From: an uncultured Prevotellaceae bacterium
GTDB taxonomy: Bacteria; Bacteroidota; Bacteroidia; Bacteroidales; Bacteroidaceae
Reading direction: 5' to 3'
Length of the DNA stretch: 54,777 bases
NCBI GenBank assembly: GCA_900317635.1
Contig: ONHN01000019.1
Location: forward strand, 1 to 54,777
This document shows, in pieces, positions 45,021 to 54,218 of the stretch. Position 1 is the first letter of the stretch. Each line of letters opens with the position of its first letter. The notes beneath the pieces were generated by a model. The model was not told the DNA's origin and searched no databases. It worked only from the letters and a program-made list of their open reading frames with translations. A program made the translations under genes and the position numbers.

Positions 45021-47855
45021 ATGAAACGCATATTATCCATACTATTCCTCTTCACCACGCTACTGACGGCAACGGCCATTCCGCCTATCACCGACTACCT
45101 CCCTATGCGCCAAAGCGACGGCAGCTCCCTCTTGGTGCGCCGTTACGGACAGTGGCGCACGGAGTTCTACACCACGCGCGACGGCCTCGTCCTCGTTCGC
45201 AGTCAGCTTAAGGGCGACCTCTGCTATGCTCGTCTCCATGGCGGACAGCTCGTCAGCAGCGAAGTGGTGGCCCACGAAGCTCCCGCGCGCAGCGAAGCCG
45301 AAAAAGCGCATATTGCCGCTGGCACCGTCAGCCTCTCCCAGGCCCTTGCCACCATCAAGCCCCTGCGTCTGCACAAAGCGGGCGAGCGCCGCACCATCGT
45401 GGCTTCTACCGACGACGGACTGGGCAAGTATGGCACCAGCGGCGAAGGGGCCGTGAAGAGCTTGGGCGACGTCATCATACCCGTCATCATGACCGAGTTC
45501 AGCGACAAGAAGTTCAATGAAGCCACTACCATTGAGAAGATGGAACGCTTCTACAACGAAGAAGGCTATGCCGACGAGAGCGGCTGCGTAGGCAGCGTGC
45601 GCGACTACTTCATAGCCCAAAGCGGCGGCATGTTCCGACCCACGTTCCAAGTTGTGGCGAAAGTGAAGCTGTCGAAAACCGTGGCCCACTATGGCTCCAA
45701 CGACAACCAGCGCGGCTTCATCGAAGTGGTGAACGATGCCATGAACGCTGCCACGAAGCAGGGCGTGGTATGGAAAGACTACATCCAGCAAGGCAACGGC
45801 ATCCCACTCGTCTCCGTCCTCTACGCGGGAGAAGGCGAAGCTACGGGCGGCGGCGAAGACACGCTGTGGCCCTGCGAGGCTGACGTCAACACCACCATGG
45901 CGGGCGTGCGCGTCAACTCTATCTTCATCGGCAATGAGCTCTATCACGACAATACGCTCATGGGTATGGGTGTCTTCTGCCATGAGTTTGGCCACGCCCT
46001 CGGCCTGCCCGACTTCTATTGCACCAACTACGGACACAATGCTGTTACGATGGGACAATGGAGCATTATGTGCAGCGGCTGCTACCTGCCCGACAACCAC
46101 GCCCGCGCGCCCATCGGCTATACGGCCTACGAGCGCAGCTACCTCGGCTGGCAAGACATCGTTGAACTCCCTGGGGCCGACGCCGTCACGCTCTATCCCT
46201 TCGGCTCTGAAGATGGGCCTAACGCCATGCTCCTGCGCAACGACGACGACGAGCGCGAATACTTCATCCTCGAACAGCGACAGCCCGGCACGTGGTATCC
46301 CGACAAATTCGGCAACGGCCTCTTCGTCACCCACGTCACCTACGACCGCAACAGCTGGTACTACAACATACTCAACAACACGCAGGATGCCCTGCGCATG
46401 ACCTACCTCTCGGCCACGGGCACACGCGCTGGCGGCAACGCTGCCGAACTCTTCCCCGGTGCCAACAACACAAAGCAAACGCTCTCGCGCACCAGCAACC
46501 CCGCCCTGCGCCTCTTCGACGGCACAACGCTCGACAAGCCCGTCTTCAAGATAACACGCAACAGCGACAAGACCATCTCGCTGAACTACCTGCAAGAAGA
46601 AATCAGCCGACACGAGCCTGGCGAACTCCTCGAGCGCGACGGCCTCACCTACGTCTTCGCCACGCGTAGCAACGTGGAGGTGGCTGCGCCCCAAGCGGGT
46701 AAGTACAGCGGCAACATCATCGTGCCGTCTTCCTTCACCGAAGACATCCACACCTTCAAGGTGACAGGCATTGCCGCCGATGCCTTTGCCAACTGTCCCG
46801 ACCTGGCGAGCGTCAGCCTCCCCGCCAGCATCAAGAGTGTGGCCGATGGTGCCTTCGCGGGCAGCCCGAAGCTGAAAAGCATCAACGTAGCGGAGGACAA
46901 CGCCCACTACCTCTCTCTCGGCGGGGCACTCTTCTCCAACTCACTCATGGTGACCAACCCCGAAGAAGCAGCTAAGGAAGTGGAAGGCATCAGCCTCTTC
47001 GACTTCCAGAAAAACCCGTGGATGCTCGAGGCGGCTACCAACCGTCTGAAGTTCGACGCGGGCGTTGTCGAGATGGACATCATCGAAGACGACATCACCA
47101 TGACGTGCACCGCCACCGACGAGAGCGGAAAGGTCCTCGTCTATATGCTGAAAACGGGCGACGACACCTTCGAATTCAACGTGCGCAAGGGCGGAAGCAT
47201 TACCCTCGCCACGCCCGAGAACGTGCGCCTGACTTCACTCATGTTCACCTCTCCCTCGCTCAACCTGACGCCCTCCGTGGGAACGCTGACGGGCGCAACG
47301 TGGGAGGGCTCTTCGCACCAACTCACGCTGACGGCCACGGCCAACACGCGCATCACCTACATCGCTGCGCAAACCTACACGCACCCAGCCTACCCCTTGG
47401 CCGAACTCTACAGCTATCCTGCGGGGCTCACCGCCTCGGCCTACACCGTGCCTGCCGGCATTGCCCGCATTGCGCCGCGTGCCTTCGAGGGCACCACGCT
47501 GACCAGCCTCACGCTCTCCGACTCGCTCAAGACGTTAGGCGCTAATGCCCTCAACATTCCCACGCTCACCTCGCTGACAGCGCGTAGCACCACGCCAGCG
47601 GCCTGCAAAGGCGACCCCTTCACGCTCATCAATAAGACGGCGTGCCGGCTCGTTGTCCCCACGGGTTCCGAAGCCGCCTACCGCGCCGCAGCCTACTGGC
47701 AGCAGTTCTTCGACCCAACGGCCATCAACACCCCCACCGTCGGCACGGCGCAAGCCAGCTCCTCCTGCTACGACCTCTATGGCCGACGCATCGCCCGCCC
47801 CGCACGCGGCATCTACCTGACGAACGGTAAGAAGGTCTTAAACGTGAAACATTAA
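45021..47855 (+). CDS. M6 family metalloprotease with LRR region
   Basis: A 944-residue exported protein. The signal peptide is MKRILSILFLFTTLLTATA. The M6 (immune inhibitor A-like) zinc site is CHEFGHALGLPDF (His321, Glu322, His325). After the catalytic domain, from about residue 540, BspA-type LRR segments appear (IAADAFANCPDLASVSLPAS; ARIAPRAFEGTTLTSLTLSD). The C-terminus is SCYDLYGRRIARPARGIYLT followed by a GKKV tail, the sorting-like segment also seen in the BspA-like protein. Probably cell surface or secreted, with possible host-protein degradation by analogy. The last codons, AAA CAT TAA, belong to the 3'-end repeat. Confidence 0.9.
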   Translation: MKRILSILFLFTTLLTATAIPPITDYLPMRQSDGSSLLVRRYGQWRTEFYTTRDGLVLVRSQLKGDLCYARLHGGQLVSSEVVAHEAPARSEAEKAHIAAGTVSLSQALATIKPLRLHKAGERRTIVASTDDGLGKYGTSGEGAVKSLGDVIIPVIMTEFSDKKFNEATTIEKMERFYNEEGYADESGCVGSVRDYFIAQSGGMFRPTFQVVAKVKLSKTVAHYGSNDNQRGFIEVVNDAMNAATKQGVVWKDYIQQGNGIPLVSVLYAGEGEATGGGEDTLWPCEADVNTTMAGVRVNSIFIGNELYHDNTLMGMGVFCHEFGHALGLPDFYCTNYGHNAVTMGQWSIMCSGCYLPDNHARAPIGYTAYERSYLGWQDIVELPGADAVTLYPFGSEDGPNAMLLRNDDDEREYFILEQRQPGTWYPDKFGNGLFVTHVTYDRNSWYYNILNNTQDALRMTYLSATGTRAGGNAAELFPGANNTKQTLSRTSNPALRLFDGTTLDKPVFKITRNSDKTISLNYLQEEISRHEPGELLERDGLTYVFATRSNVEVAAPQAGKYSGNIIVPSSFTEDIHTFKVTGIAADAFANCPDLASVSLPASIKSVADGAFAGSPKLKSINVAEDNAHYLSLGGALFSNSLMVTNPEEAAKEVEGISLFDFQKNPWMLEAATNRLKFDAGVVEMDIIEDDITMTCTATDESGKVLVYMLKTGDDTFEFNVRKGGSITLATPENVRLTSLMFTSPSLNLTPSVGTLTGATWEGSSHQLTLTATANTRITYIAAQTYTHPAYPLAELYSYPAGLTASAYTVPAGIARIAPRAFEGTTLTSLTLSDSLKTLGANALNIPTLTSLTARSTTPAACKGDPFTLINKTACRLVVPTGSEAAYRAAAYWQQFFDPTAINTPTVGTAQASSSCYDLYGRRIARPARGIYLTNGKKVLNVKH

Positions 47856-47875
47856 ACAAGAAACATTAAACATTG
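47847..47875 (+). repeat. 3'-end-associated repeat, copy on the plus strand
   Basis: AAACATTAAACAAGAAAC followed by ATTAAACATT starts inside the last codons of the M6 protease gene. It has the same orientation relative to its gene as the minus-strand copies. Confidence 0.7.
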
Positions 47876-47893
47876 CCCGCCGCGCTAAATTCT

Positions 47894-47967
47894 GTATGTT
47901 GCGCCCGCAACGCAACATACCTCAACCGCAACTAAGTTCAGTATGTTGCGTTGTCAACGCAACATAC
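47894..47967. repeat. Two GTATGTTGCG palindromes
   Basis: Two hairpins (47894-47920 and 47941-47967) with arms GTATGTTGCG and CGCAACATAC, each followed by CTCAACCGCA. The same arms occur at 42415-42443. Both lie between the M6 protease and DUF5606 genes. Confidence 0.8.
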
Positions 47968-48007
47968 CTCAACCGCATAAACTAACGAGCCAAACCAACA
48001 AACTAAC

Positions 48008-48433
48008 ATGAAAGAAACAATCCTTGCTATCTCGGGCCGCCCTGGCCTCTTCCGCCTTGTGGGTCAAGGCAACCGCAACCTCATCGTAGAGACACTTGAT
48101 GCAGAGCGCAAGCGCATGCCTGCTGGCCAGCGCGACCGCGTTACCTCGCTGGGCGACGTATCGATGTACTCCGACGACGACGACGTACCCTTGATGCAGG
48201 TCTTCCAAAACCTCTTCGATGCCCTCGAAGGCAAAGCCGTTGACCTGAAGCTGAAAACCGCCACGAACGACCAACTCAGCGAAGTGATGGCCAAAGCACT
48301 GCCCAACTACGACCGCGACCGCGTGCACTATAGCGACATCCGAAAGCTCATTCAGTGGTACAACATCTTGGTGCGCGAAGGCCTCACCGACTTCGTAAGC
48401 AAAGACGAAGAATCCAAAGAAGAAAAGCAATAA
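48008..48433 (+). CDS. DUF5606 family protein
   Basis: A 141-residue cytoplasmic protein. KETILAISGRPGLFRLVGQG and the following LIVETLDAERKRMPAGQRDR are the signature of Bacteroidetes DUF5606, whose function is unknown. The middle (TNDQLSEVMAKALPNYDRDR) and the RKLIQWYNILV segment are well conserved in the family. The C-terminus is acidic. No signal peptide or membrane segment. Confidence 0.88.
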   Translation: MKETILAISGRPGLFRLVGQGNRNLIVETLDAERKRMPAGQRDRVTSLGDVSMYSDDDDVPLMQVFQNLFDALEGKAVDLKLKTATNDQLSEVMAKALPNYDRDRVHYSDIRKLIQWYNILVREGLTDFVSKDEESKEEKQ

Positions 48434-48440
48434 GCCCCCC

Positions 48441-48645
48441 TGGGAGCGCGGGCGCCCCCGCCCGCACCCCAACATCGGCGCAGCCTCTTAACTGGGAGCG
48501 CGGGCGCCCCCGCCCGCACCCCATCGTCGGCGTAGCTCCTTAACTGGGAGCGCGGGCGTCTCGCCTGCACACCCCAACATCGGCGTAGCCCCTTAACTGG
48601 GAGCGCGGGCGTCTCGCCTGCACACCCCAACATCGGCGCAGCCTG
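48441..48645. repeat. Four tandem GC-rich REP-like units (52-53 bp)
   Basis: Units start at 48441, 48493, 48545 and 48598, each with TGGGAGCGCGGGCG followed by a GCCTGC or CCCGCCCGC arm, ACCCCAACATCGGCG and a TTAAC junction. Two sequence variants alternate by pairs. No gene. Confidence 0.85.
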
Positions 48646-48688
48646 CCCCTCACCAATTACAAGTAACTCCCTAATCCCCCTCCCCGCC

Positions 48689-49267
48689 GTGCACTACCTC
48701 CTCATCGATGCCGCTTATGCCGACCGCGTCTGTTTCGACCTCACCGTCCACTTCGAGCGCACGTTAGGGCGCCGCGTACCAAAAGCCGACTTAGCGCGCT
48801 GGTTAGAGTGCGTGGCCTTAGACGGTGGCGTTCGTGCGCCGCAGGACGAAGCGGCTGCGGACAACGCTGTGTGCGCCGTCTTTCTGCATAACGAAGAAGC
48901 CGAAGGCCTGAAGAACTTCGCCCCCGCCCATTTCGCCAACGAGATAGACGGGAAAGCGTTCCGCAGCACCCTCGGCGAGTTTACGATGCAATGCGCCTCA
49001 TCGGCAGGCTTTGCTTCGGCAGCCGACTTCTACTGTCAAAGCCTCGAAGCCATAGGCCAGATGAAAGACGTAGAGAGCATCACGCTCGTGCCCGATGCCG
49101 AAACCTACGCTGATGCCGTGCGCACAGCCGTTGGTAAGCTCGCTGTGCGCGAGGCGACGGTGCTCGCCCTGCAACCGCTCATGGGTTGCCCGTGTCGGTT
49201 CGAACAATTGGGCTACAGCTTCCTCGCCGCCCTCGGCATCAGCAGCGACGAACTGGCGAGGCAATAG
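48689..49267 (+). CDS. Conserved Bacteroidales protein, possibly DUF6621
   Basis: A 192-residue protein with a GTG start. I believe it belongs to a Bacteroidales-only family (DUF6621), but I am not sure of the number. HYLLIDAAYADRVCFDLTVH opens the sequence and TVLALQPLMGCPCRFEQLGY lies near the end. No signal peptide, membrane helix or catalytic motif that I recognise. It follows DUF5606 with the REP-like tandem between. Confidence 0.65.
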   Translation: MHYLLIDAAYADRVCFDLTVHFERTLGRRVPKADLARWLECVALDGGVRAPQDEAAADNAVCAVFLHNEEAEGLKNFAPAHFANEIDGKAFRSTLGEFTMQCASSAGFASAADFYCQSLEAIGQMKDVESITLVPDAETYADAVRTAVGKLAVREATVLALQPLMGCPCRFEQLGYSFLAALGISSDELARQ

Positions 49268-49344
49268 ATGGGCTGACTGTAGTCCGCCTGCGCCCCCGCA
49301 CCTCCGTCCCGCCGCATACAGCACGCTAACCACCACGCCGCCAA

Positions 49345-49501
49345 ACATTTGCGGCAAGCCCCCAACCTTTTCTGGAAAGCCCCGAAGTTTTCCCCTCAAT
49401 TTTTGAAGTTATAAATCTCGGCGGGAAATGTATATTTCTCGGCGGGAAATGTACATAATCTCGGCGGCAAATGTACATTTCCCGCCGAGATTTATAACTT
49501 C
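49345..49501. repeat. 22-bp-period array ending in a 28-bp perfect inverted repeat
   Basis: From 49411, units of 22 bp contain TCTCGGCGGGAAATGTA (49411-49432, 49433-49454, 49455-49476); the next unit is inverted. 49405-49432 and 49474-49501 are perfect 28-bp inverted repeats. Upstream, 49345-49410 shows weaker 22-bp spacing of GCAAGCCCCCAA and GAAAGCCCCGAAG. It lies between the plus-strand gene ending 49267 and the minus-strand glycosyltransferase, so it may also terminate transcription in both directions. Confidence 0.8.
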
Positions 49502-49651
49502 GTGGCCTGCCAGCAAAATTTGGTGAGGCGAGGAGAAAAAATGAGCGCCTTGCAGGGATGTTTGCAAGGCGCTTAGCGTATGCTGATATGTTAGGGGCGA
49601 AGGCGGGAGGCCTTGGCGCGCCCAGCGGGTGCGGCGGTTTACATTCGCCGC

Positions 49652-50779
49652 TTACTTGCCGATGCTTTCTGTCAACACTTTCTTATATTCTACATACACT
49701 TTCTCGATGTCGAAAATCTCTTCGGCCATTTTGCGGCTATGCAGCGAGAAAGCTTCTTTCTCCTCAGCTGAAAGGGCTATGTAGCGGAAGCAAGCCTCGG
49801 CCAGGGCCTTGCCGTCGCGCTTAGGTACGAGGAAACCGTTCTTACCTTCCTCCACCGTTTCGCGGCAACCGGGGATGTCGGTTGTGATGACGGGTTTACC
49901 CATTGAGAGTGCTTCCATCAGCGCGCGGCTCATTCCCTCGTGGTAGCTGGGCAGTACGACGACGGTGCCACGCTTACCCTCTTCGGCTTGTATGTTGTCG
50001 GTTGTGCCGAGGTACTCCACGGCTCCGCTGTCAACGTCTTCGTAGATGCGGTCGAGAGGTATGTTAAGCGGATAGGAGGGGTCAACCGTTCCGAGGAGTT
50101 GGAAATGCACTTCCGGGTGCTTGGCGCGGACGATGCGTGCGGCTTCTACAAACTCGTAGTATCCTTTGTCGGCCAGCATGCGTCCTACGAGCAGGAAGCG
50201 CGGCGGCTCGCCGGCATTGGGCATAAAAGGATAAGCCTTCAAGTCAACGCCCTCGCCGCCGTGCAGCCAGATGGTGCGGTCGGGCAGGCAGATACCGTTG
50301 GAAAGCAAGAAGTTGTAGTTGTCTTCCGAGAGGGTGAACACCTTCGTAGCGTGGCGGATGGCTTTCTTGTAGAGGTAAGCCGCCACGTGCTTCGAGAAGC
50401 CGCCCTCGCTGAAAGCGTAGCCCAACCCCGCTATAAGCGAAGTGCAGGGAATGCCTAACGAGGAAGCGGCCACGGTGCCGTAGATGTTTGGCTTGATGGT
50501 GTAGTGGAAGATATAGTCGGGACGCTCCTTGCGATAGATTTTCAGCAGGGTGCGAAAGTAAGCAAAGTCGTGAAAGGGGTTCGTGCCGCACCTGTCCATC
50601 TTGACGGGAATGAAACGAACGCCCTCGGGCAGGTAGTTAATGGTCTTGCCATACTCGCCCTCTTTCGGAGCAACGAGAACAACGCGATAACCTTCGTCGC
50701 GCAGACGGCGAATGATAAAACCGCGGAAATTAACTACAGACCATAGCAGGTTGTCAACGAATAGTATTTTTTTTCCCAT
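49652..50779 (-). CDS. Glycosyltransferase family 4
   Basis: A 375-residue GT-B glycosyltransferase. The N-terminal half opens with KKILFVDNLLWSVVNFRGFI, and the C-terminal lobe has FLLVGRMLADKGYYEFVEAA and VLPSYHEGMSRALMEALSMG (E-x7-E motif) followed by PVITTDIPGCRETVEEGKNG. This is the PglA/EpsD-like subgroup of GT4 that builds lipid-linked oligosaccharides. It is the last gene of the polysaccharide cluster. The exact sugar cannot be read from the sequence. Confidence 0.93.
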   Translation of the reverse strand: MGKKILFVDNLLWSVVNFRGFIIRRLRDEGYRVVLVAPKEGEYGKTINYLPEGVRFIPVKMDRCGTNPFHDFAYFRTLLKIYRKERPDYIFHYTIKPNIYGTVAASSLGIPCTSLIAGLGYAFSEGGFSKHVAAYLYKKAIRHATKVFTLSEDNYNFLLSNGICLPDRTIWLHGGEGVDLKAYPFMPNAGEPPRFLLVGRMLADKGYYEFVEAARIVRAKHPEVHFQLLGTVDPSYPLNIPLDRIYEDVDSGAVEYLGTTDNIQAEEGKRGTVVVLPSYHEGMSRALMEALSMGKPVITTDIPGCRETVEEGKNGFLVPKRDGKALAEACFRYIALSAEEKEAFSLHSRKMAEEIFDIEKVYVEYKKVLTESIGK

Positions 50780-50876
50780 TGGGTAGGCGGGTGTTGAGCG
50801 GTATCGGGTTTAAGGATATGTCCTGCCACGACGGGTTTTCCCGCGCAGGAGGCTCGTTATACTTTTAATAACGGCG

Positions 50877-51968
50877 CTAATGGCCTTTTATTGTTTCCTG
50901 GTAGAACTTTATGTAGTTTTCTGCTGTCCTTTCGATACCGAATTGCGCCGCTCGCTCTTGGCAATAGGCTTCGAGTTGGCGGCGTTTGGCGAAATTGCCG
51001 CGCAAAAGTAGTACTTTTTTTGCTAACTCCCGCTCGTTTGACGCAGAAAATAGCAAATCTTCGCTTCCTACGACTTCGCGAAGTCCTGGCACGTTGCTTG
51101 CGAGGACGACTTTACCCGCTGCCATGGCCTCTGCGGCGGCCAGTCCGAACCCTTCCCAGTGGCTCGACATAACGGCAGCATCGCACAGCGTGAGCAGAGC
51201 GGGCACGTCGGTGCGCACACCGAGGAAGTGACACCTCCCGGCAACACCCAACTTCGCTGCCTGTTCACGGCACGCGGCCTCGCGCTCTCCGTCGCCGGCA
51301 AAGGCGGCGTGGACATCGGCGGGCAGCTCGGCCAAGGCGCGAATGACGGCATCTTGATCCTTTTGCTCGCGAAAGCGGGCCACTTGCAACAGCAGGAAAG
51401 CCTCGGCGGGCACGCTGGGTAGCACCTCGCTGCGTGCGACGGCGGGCAGCGAAGCGAAGCGGGCGGTGTTGATGCCGTTGCGAATGAGGCGCAGGGGCAG
51501 GCGACCCCGCGTGCGCTCCTGCATGAACTGCAAGGTGGGTTCGCTGATGCAGGCGGCGGCGGCGTAGCGACGATAGACGAGGCGGTCGGTCTGCGTGGTG
51601 AGCCAATAGCGCGCACGGGCGTTGAAGTTGTTGTGCTCGGTCGTAACGAGCAGGGCGCGGCTTCCCGCCAGCCGGTGGGCGGCAGCCGTCCAATACTGCG
51701 CGGGGAAGAGATGGACGTGGAGCACGTCGTAGCCTGCGATGAGCGGCCGCAGGCGCAGGATGCAGCGCGGGTCGTACTCACGCCCTACGCGGCAGCTCTT
51801 CACGCTGACGCCCCCCGCTTCGGCCTCGCGCCTGAGGGCGGTGTCGCCGTCGCGCAGGGTGAGGATGTCGGCCTCGTGACCCATGCGCCGCATCGTCACG
51901 GCCAGGTCAACGCATAGGCGCTCTGCGCCCGCACTGTCAAGGGAATTGATGATATGAAGTATTTTCAT
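50877..51968 (-). CDS. Glycosyltransferase family 4
   Basis: A 363-residue GT-B glycosyltransferase. It starts MKILHIINSLDSAGAERLCV, the classical GT4 beginning (G-x-G-A-E), which chose ATG 51968 over the ATG 12 bp upstream. The donor-side motif is VMSSHWEGFGLAAAEAMAAG with Glu residues eight apart, then VVLASNVPGLREVVGSEDLL. It lies between a GT2 and a GT4 gene on the same strand, in a surface polysaccharide cluster. Confidence 0.93.
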   Translation of the reverse strand: MKILHIINSLDSAGAERLCVDLAVTMRRMGHEADILTLRDGDTALRREAEAGGVSVKSCRVGREYDPRCILRLRPLIAGYDVLHVHLFPAQYWTAAAHRLAGSRALLVTTEHNNFNARARYWLTTQTDRLVYRRYAAAACISEPTLQFMQERTRGRLPLRLIRNGINTARFASLPAVARSEVLPSVPAEAFLLLQVARFREQKDQDAVIRALAELPADVHAAFAGDGEREAACREQAAKLGVAGRCHFLGVRTDVPALLTLCDAAVMSSHWEGFGLAAAEAMAAGKVVLASNVPGLREVVGSEDLLFSASNERELAKKVLLLRGNFAKRRQLEAYCQERAAQFGIERTAENYIKFYQETIKGH

Positions 51969-52009
51969 TGAAGCAACCATTTAAGAGGATAGTGCCTTGT
52001 ACGAAGCCA

Positions 52010-52927
52010 CTAAATGCTCCCCACTAAGGGCCTGAGCAGGAGTTTCATTGCAAGGTAGCTGCGCCGACTGTAGAGGCGGAAGCCGTCGAGGGGCGCGTGG
52101 AGGGCGCGCCAGAGGCGGTTGTGGTTTTCGTAGTCGAAGAAGCGCAGCATCAGCCGCTTTGCCTCGGCGGGCAGGTAGTCGGCATTGGCATCGTAGAAAC
52201 TGCGCGTGGCCTCGTAGTGGCGGCGGTCGAGCACGGCAACGCCAGGGCGCATGAAGCGCGAAGCGCGCTCGGCCTTGGTGCGGTCGGTGTGGCCCGTCAC
52301 GGCATGGCGGTGGCGGCGGTAGAGCATCAGCCGCTGCGGCACGTAGGTGAACTCGCCGAAGGCCGTAGCCGCCAACGTCAGGACGTGGTCGTGCATGGCC
52401 ACCTTGGCGGGCGTGCGGCTAACGACGATGTCGCGCAGGGCGGCGTTGAAGAGGATGGCGCACCCCTGTATGCCGCCGTTGCAGAACAAGACGTCGCGCA
52501 ACTCGCGCATGATGCAGAGCGATGCCCACCCCGAGATGTCGCACGTTTCGGGGTCATAGACGTAGGAGTTGCACCATACGGCCTGCGGCCTCGCGTTGTC
52601 GTGGCGCAGTATTTCGCTGTAGAGGCGTTCCAGCTTGGGTGCAAGCCATACGTCGTCGCCGTCGCAGCAGATGCAGAAGGGCGCCGTGCTGTGGCGTATG
52701 AGGTGCAGGAAGTTTTGCGCTGCACTGTGAAACTGCACGCCGTCGTCGAGCAGGCTGATGCGCGCGTCGTCGGCAGCCAGACGCCGCACGATGTCGAGCG
52801 TATGGTCAGTAGAACCGTCGTCGTGCACCAGCAGACGCCACTGCCCGTAGGTCTGCGCCTGCAGCGAGCGTATCTGCGTTTCTATGTAGCGTTCGCCGTT
52901 GTAGGTGGCGAGGAGGATGTCGATCAT
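52010..52927 (-). CDS. Glycosyltransferase family 2
   Basis: A 305-residue GT-A glycosyltransferase. MIDILLATYNGERYIETQIR is the GT2 start and LLVHDDGSTDHTLDIVRRLA supplies the first Asp pair; the nucleotide-binding DxD equivalent is CDGDDVWLAPKLERLYSEIL. This resembles rhamnosyl/alpha-glycosyl transferases of O-antigen clusters. Its ATG overlaps the stop of the Wzy-like gene by four bases (ATGA), so translation is probably coupled. A longer reading frame upstream is a shadow of the polymerase gene. Confidence 0.93.
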   Translation of the reverse strand: MIDILLATYNGERYIETQIRSLQAQTYGQWRLLVHDDGSTDHTLDIVRRLAADDARISLLDDGVQFHSAAQNFLHLIRHSTAPFCICCDGDDVWLAPKLERLYSEILRHDNARPQAVWCNSYVYDPETCDISGWASLCIMRELRDVLFCNGGIQGCAILFNAALRDIVVSRTPAKVAMHDHVLTLAATAFGEFTYVPQRLMLYRRHRHAVTGHTDRTKAERASRFMRPGVAVLDRRHYEATRSFYDANADYLPAEAKRLMLRFFDYENHNRLWRALHAPLDGFRLYSRRSYLAMKLLLRPLVGSI

Positions 52928-54150
52928 AAGGCCGTCAATGTTTTTTGCTTCTCTTTCTCCCCCTTTTCCCCTACTAAGAACGGGATGAGCAGCAGCACGC
53001 AGTACTGTATGGTCAGGCTGAGGTTTGAGAAGATGTTTTCCTGCACGAACTGCAGGATGAGGTTGCATACGAAGCAGGCGTAGAGGACGAAGTAGTAGTT
53101 GTCGCGCCGCTCGCCGCGCCGATAGATGAAGCCGAATACGAGACCGTAGATCACGGCAAAGACGAAGACGCCAGGCAGGCCGAAGTCGGTGTAGAAGGGA
53201 TAGAGGATGGTGTAGGTGTTGGTGAGCTCGGGCACGCCGACGAACTTGAGGATGTTGTCGGCGGGGGCTATGTCGCTGCCCAAGGCGTGGGCCACGGCGT
53301 AGTAGAAGCGGAAGACATGCTCGCCCACGTGCGACGCGCTGAAGGCCTCGGCGTAATAGTCGAAGGCCACGCAGGGCGACATGGTGTAGGTCTCCAGCAT
53401 GTCGAGCACGGAGAAGTTGTCTTGCTGGTCCTCCATCGAGCGCATGAACTGGAACCAGACGCTGAAGGCGAGGAAGGCGAGCGTGACGAGTCCCAGCGTG
53501 CGCAGCTTCACCTTCTTGCGCCGGTACTGCACATAGAGAACGACGATGACCATAATGAAGAACGTCGTCTTCGACATCGTCGTGAGGCCCGCCACGATGT
53601 TCAGCCCTACGGCTATCCAGCGAAACCACTTCTGCTCCACGTAGCCGTAGGCAAATATCAGCGTCATCAAGGAGAAAGGCACGAGGTAGGCCGCCAGACC
53701 AAACTCGGGCTTGTCGAAGTCGGCGTCAACGGCCGTCATGCGTATATAGAGGAACAAGTTGACCTCTCCGCGCTCTAAGCCGTAGCGCACCAGGGCATAG
53801 AGCATATAGGGCATGACGAGCAGCGAGATGACCATGTAGGCATTGATAACGGTGCGGTTGGGGCGCACGTCGTCGCCCAGGATGATATTGTCCGAAATCA
53901 AGCCGTGGCGTTCGGGCAAGAGGTAATACACCGCCCAGGCCGCGCTCAAGAAGCCCGTCACCCACAGCACCAGAGCCACGGGGAAGTCGTGGCGGATGGG
54001 ATAGTAGTCGGGCTGGGCTATATAGTAGAGCAGCAGGATGCCCGCCCATACGCCCGGCACGAGGAAGAACGGCGAGAAGATGTCGCGCGAGTGATACCAG
54101 CCGAGGGCCGTCAGGCACACTACGATGAGGAAAGCGATGAAGAGCAGCAT
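52924..54150 (-). CDS. Oligosaccharide repeat unit polymerase (Wzy-like)
   Basis: A 408-residue integral membrane protein with roughly 10-12 hydrophobic segments, starting MLLFIAFLIVVCLTALGWYH, and a longer periplasmic loop in the C-terminal half (residues about 260-340). This matches O-antigen/capsule polymerases of the EpsG/TIGR04370-like group, which join lipid-linked repeats at the periplasmic face. It is first in the four-gene cluster. The C-terminal tail is charged (GEKGEKEKQK). Assignment by topology and context rather than by a catalytic motif. Confidence 0.82.
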   Translation of the reverse strand: MLLFIAFLIVVCLTALGWYHSRDIFSPFFLVPGVWAGILLLYYIAQPDYYPIRHDFPVALVLWVTGFLSAAWAVYYLLPERHGLISDNIILGDDVRPNRTVINAYMVISLLVMPYMLYALVRYGLERGEVNLFLYIRMTAVDADFDKPEFGLAAYLVPFSLMTLIFAYGYVEQKWFRWIAVGLNIVAGLTTMSKTTFFIMVIVVLYVQYRRKKVKLRTLGLVTLAFLAFSVWFQFMRSMEDQQDNFSVLDMLETYTMSPCVAFDYYAEAFSASHVGEHVFRFYYAVAHALGSDIAPADNILKFVGVPELTNTYTILYPFYTDFGLPGVFVFAVIYGLVFGFIYRRGERRDNYYFVLYACFVCNLILQFVQENIFSNLSLTIQYCVLLLIPFLVGEKGEKEKQKTLTAL

Positions 54151-54218
54151 ATAGAGATGTCAGTTAAGCCCCGCCCCGAAAGGGAGGGAGAGGGGGCAAT
54201 CTGGAAGGAGTGAGGGTC

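Noticed and set aside
45060-46907. A 615-codon minus-strand frame
   Set aside because: Antisense to the M6 protease gene, with no recognisable motif.
52928-53629. Longer N-terminus for the GT2 glycosyltransferase
   Set aside because: The extension is antisense-free but out-of-frame sequence of the Wzy-like gene; the GT2 fold starts at MIDILLATYNGE.
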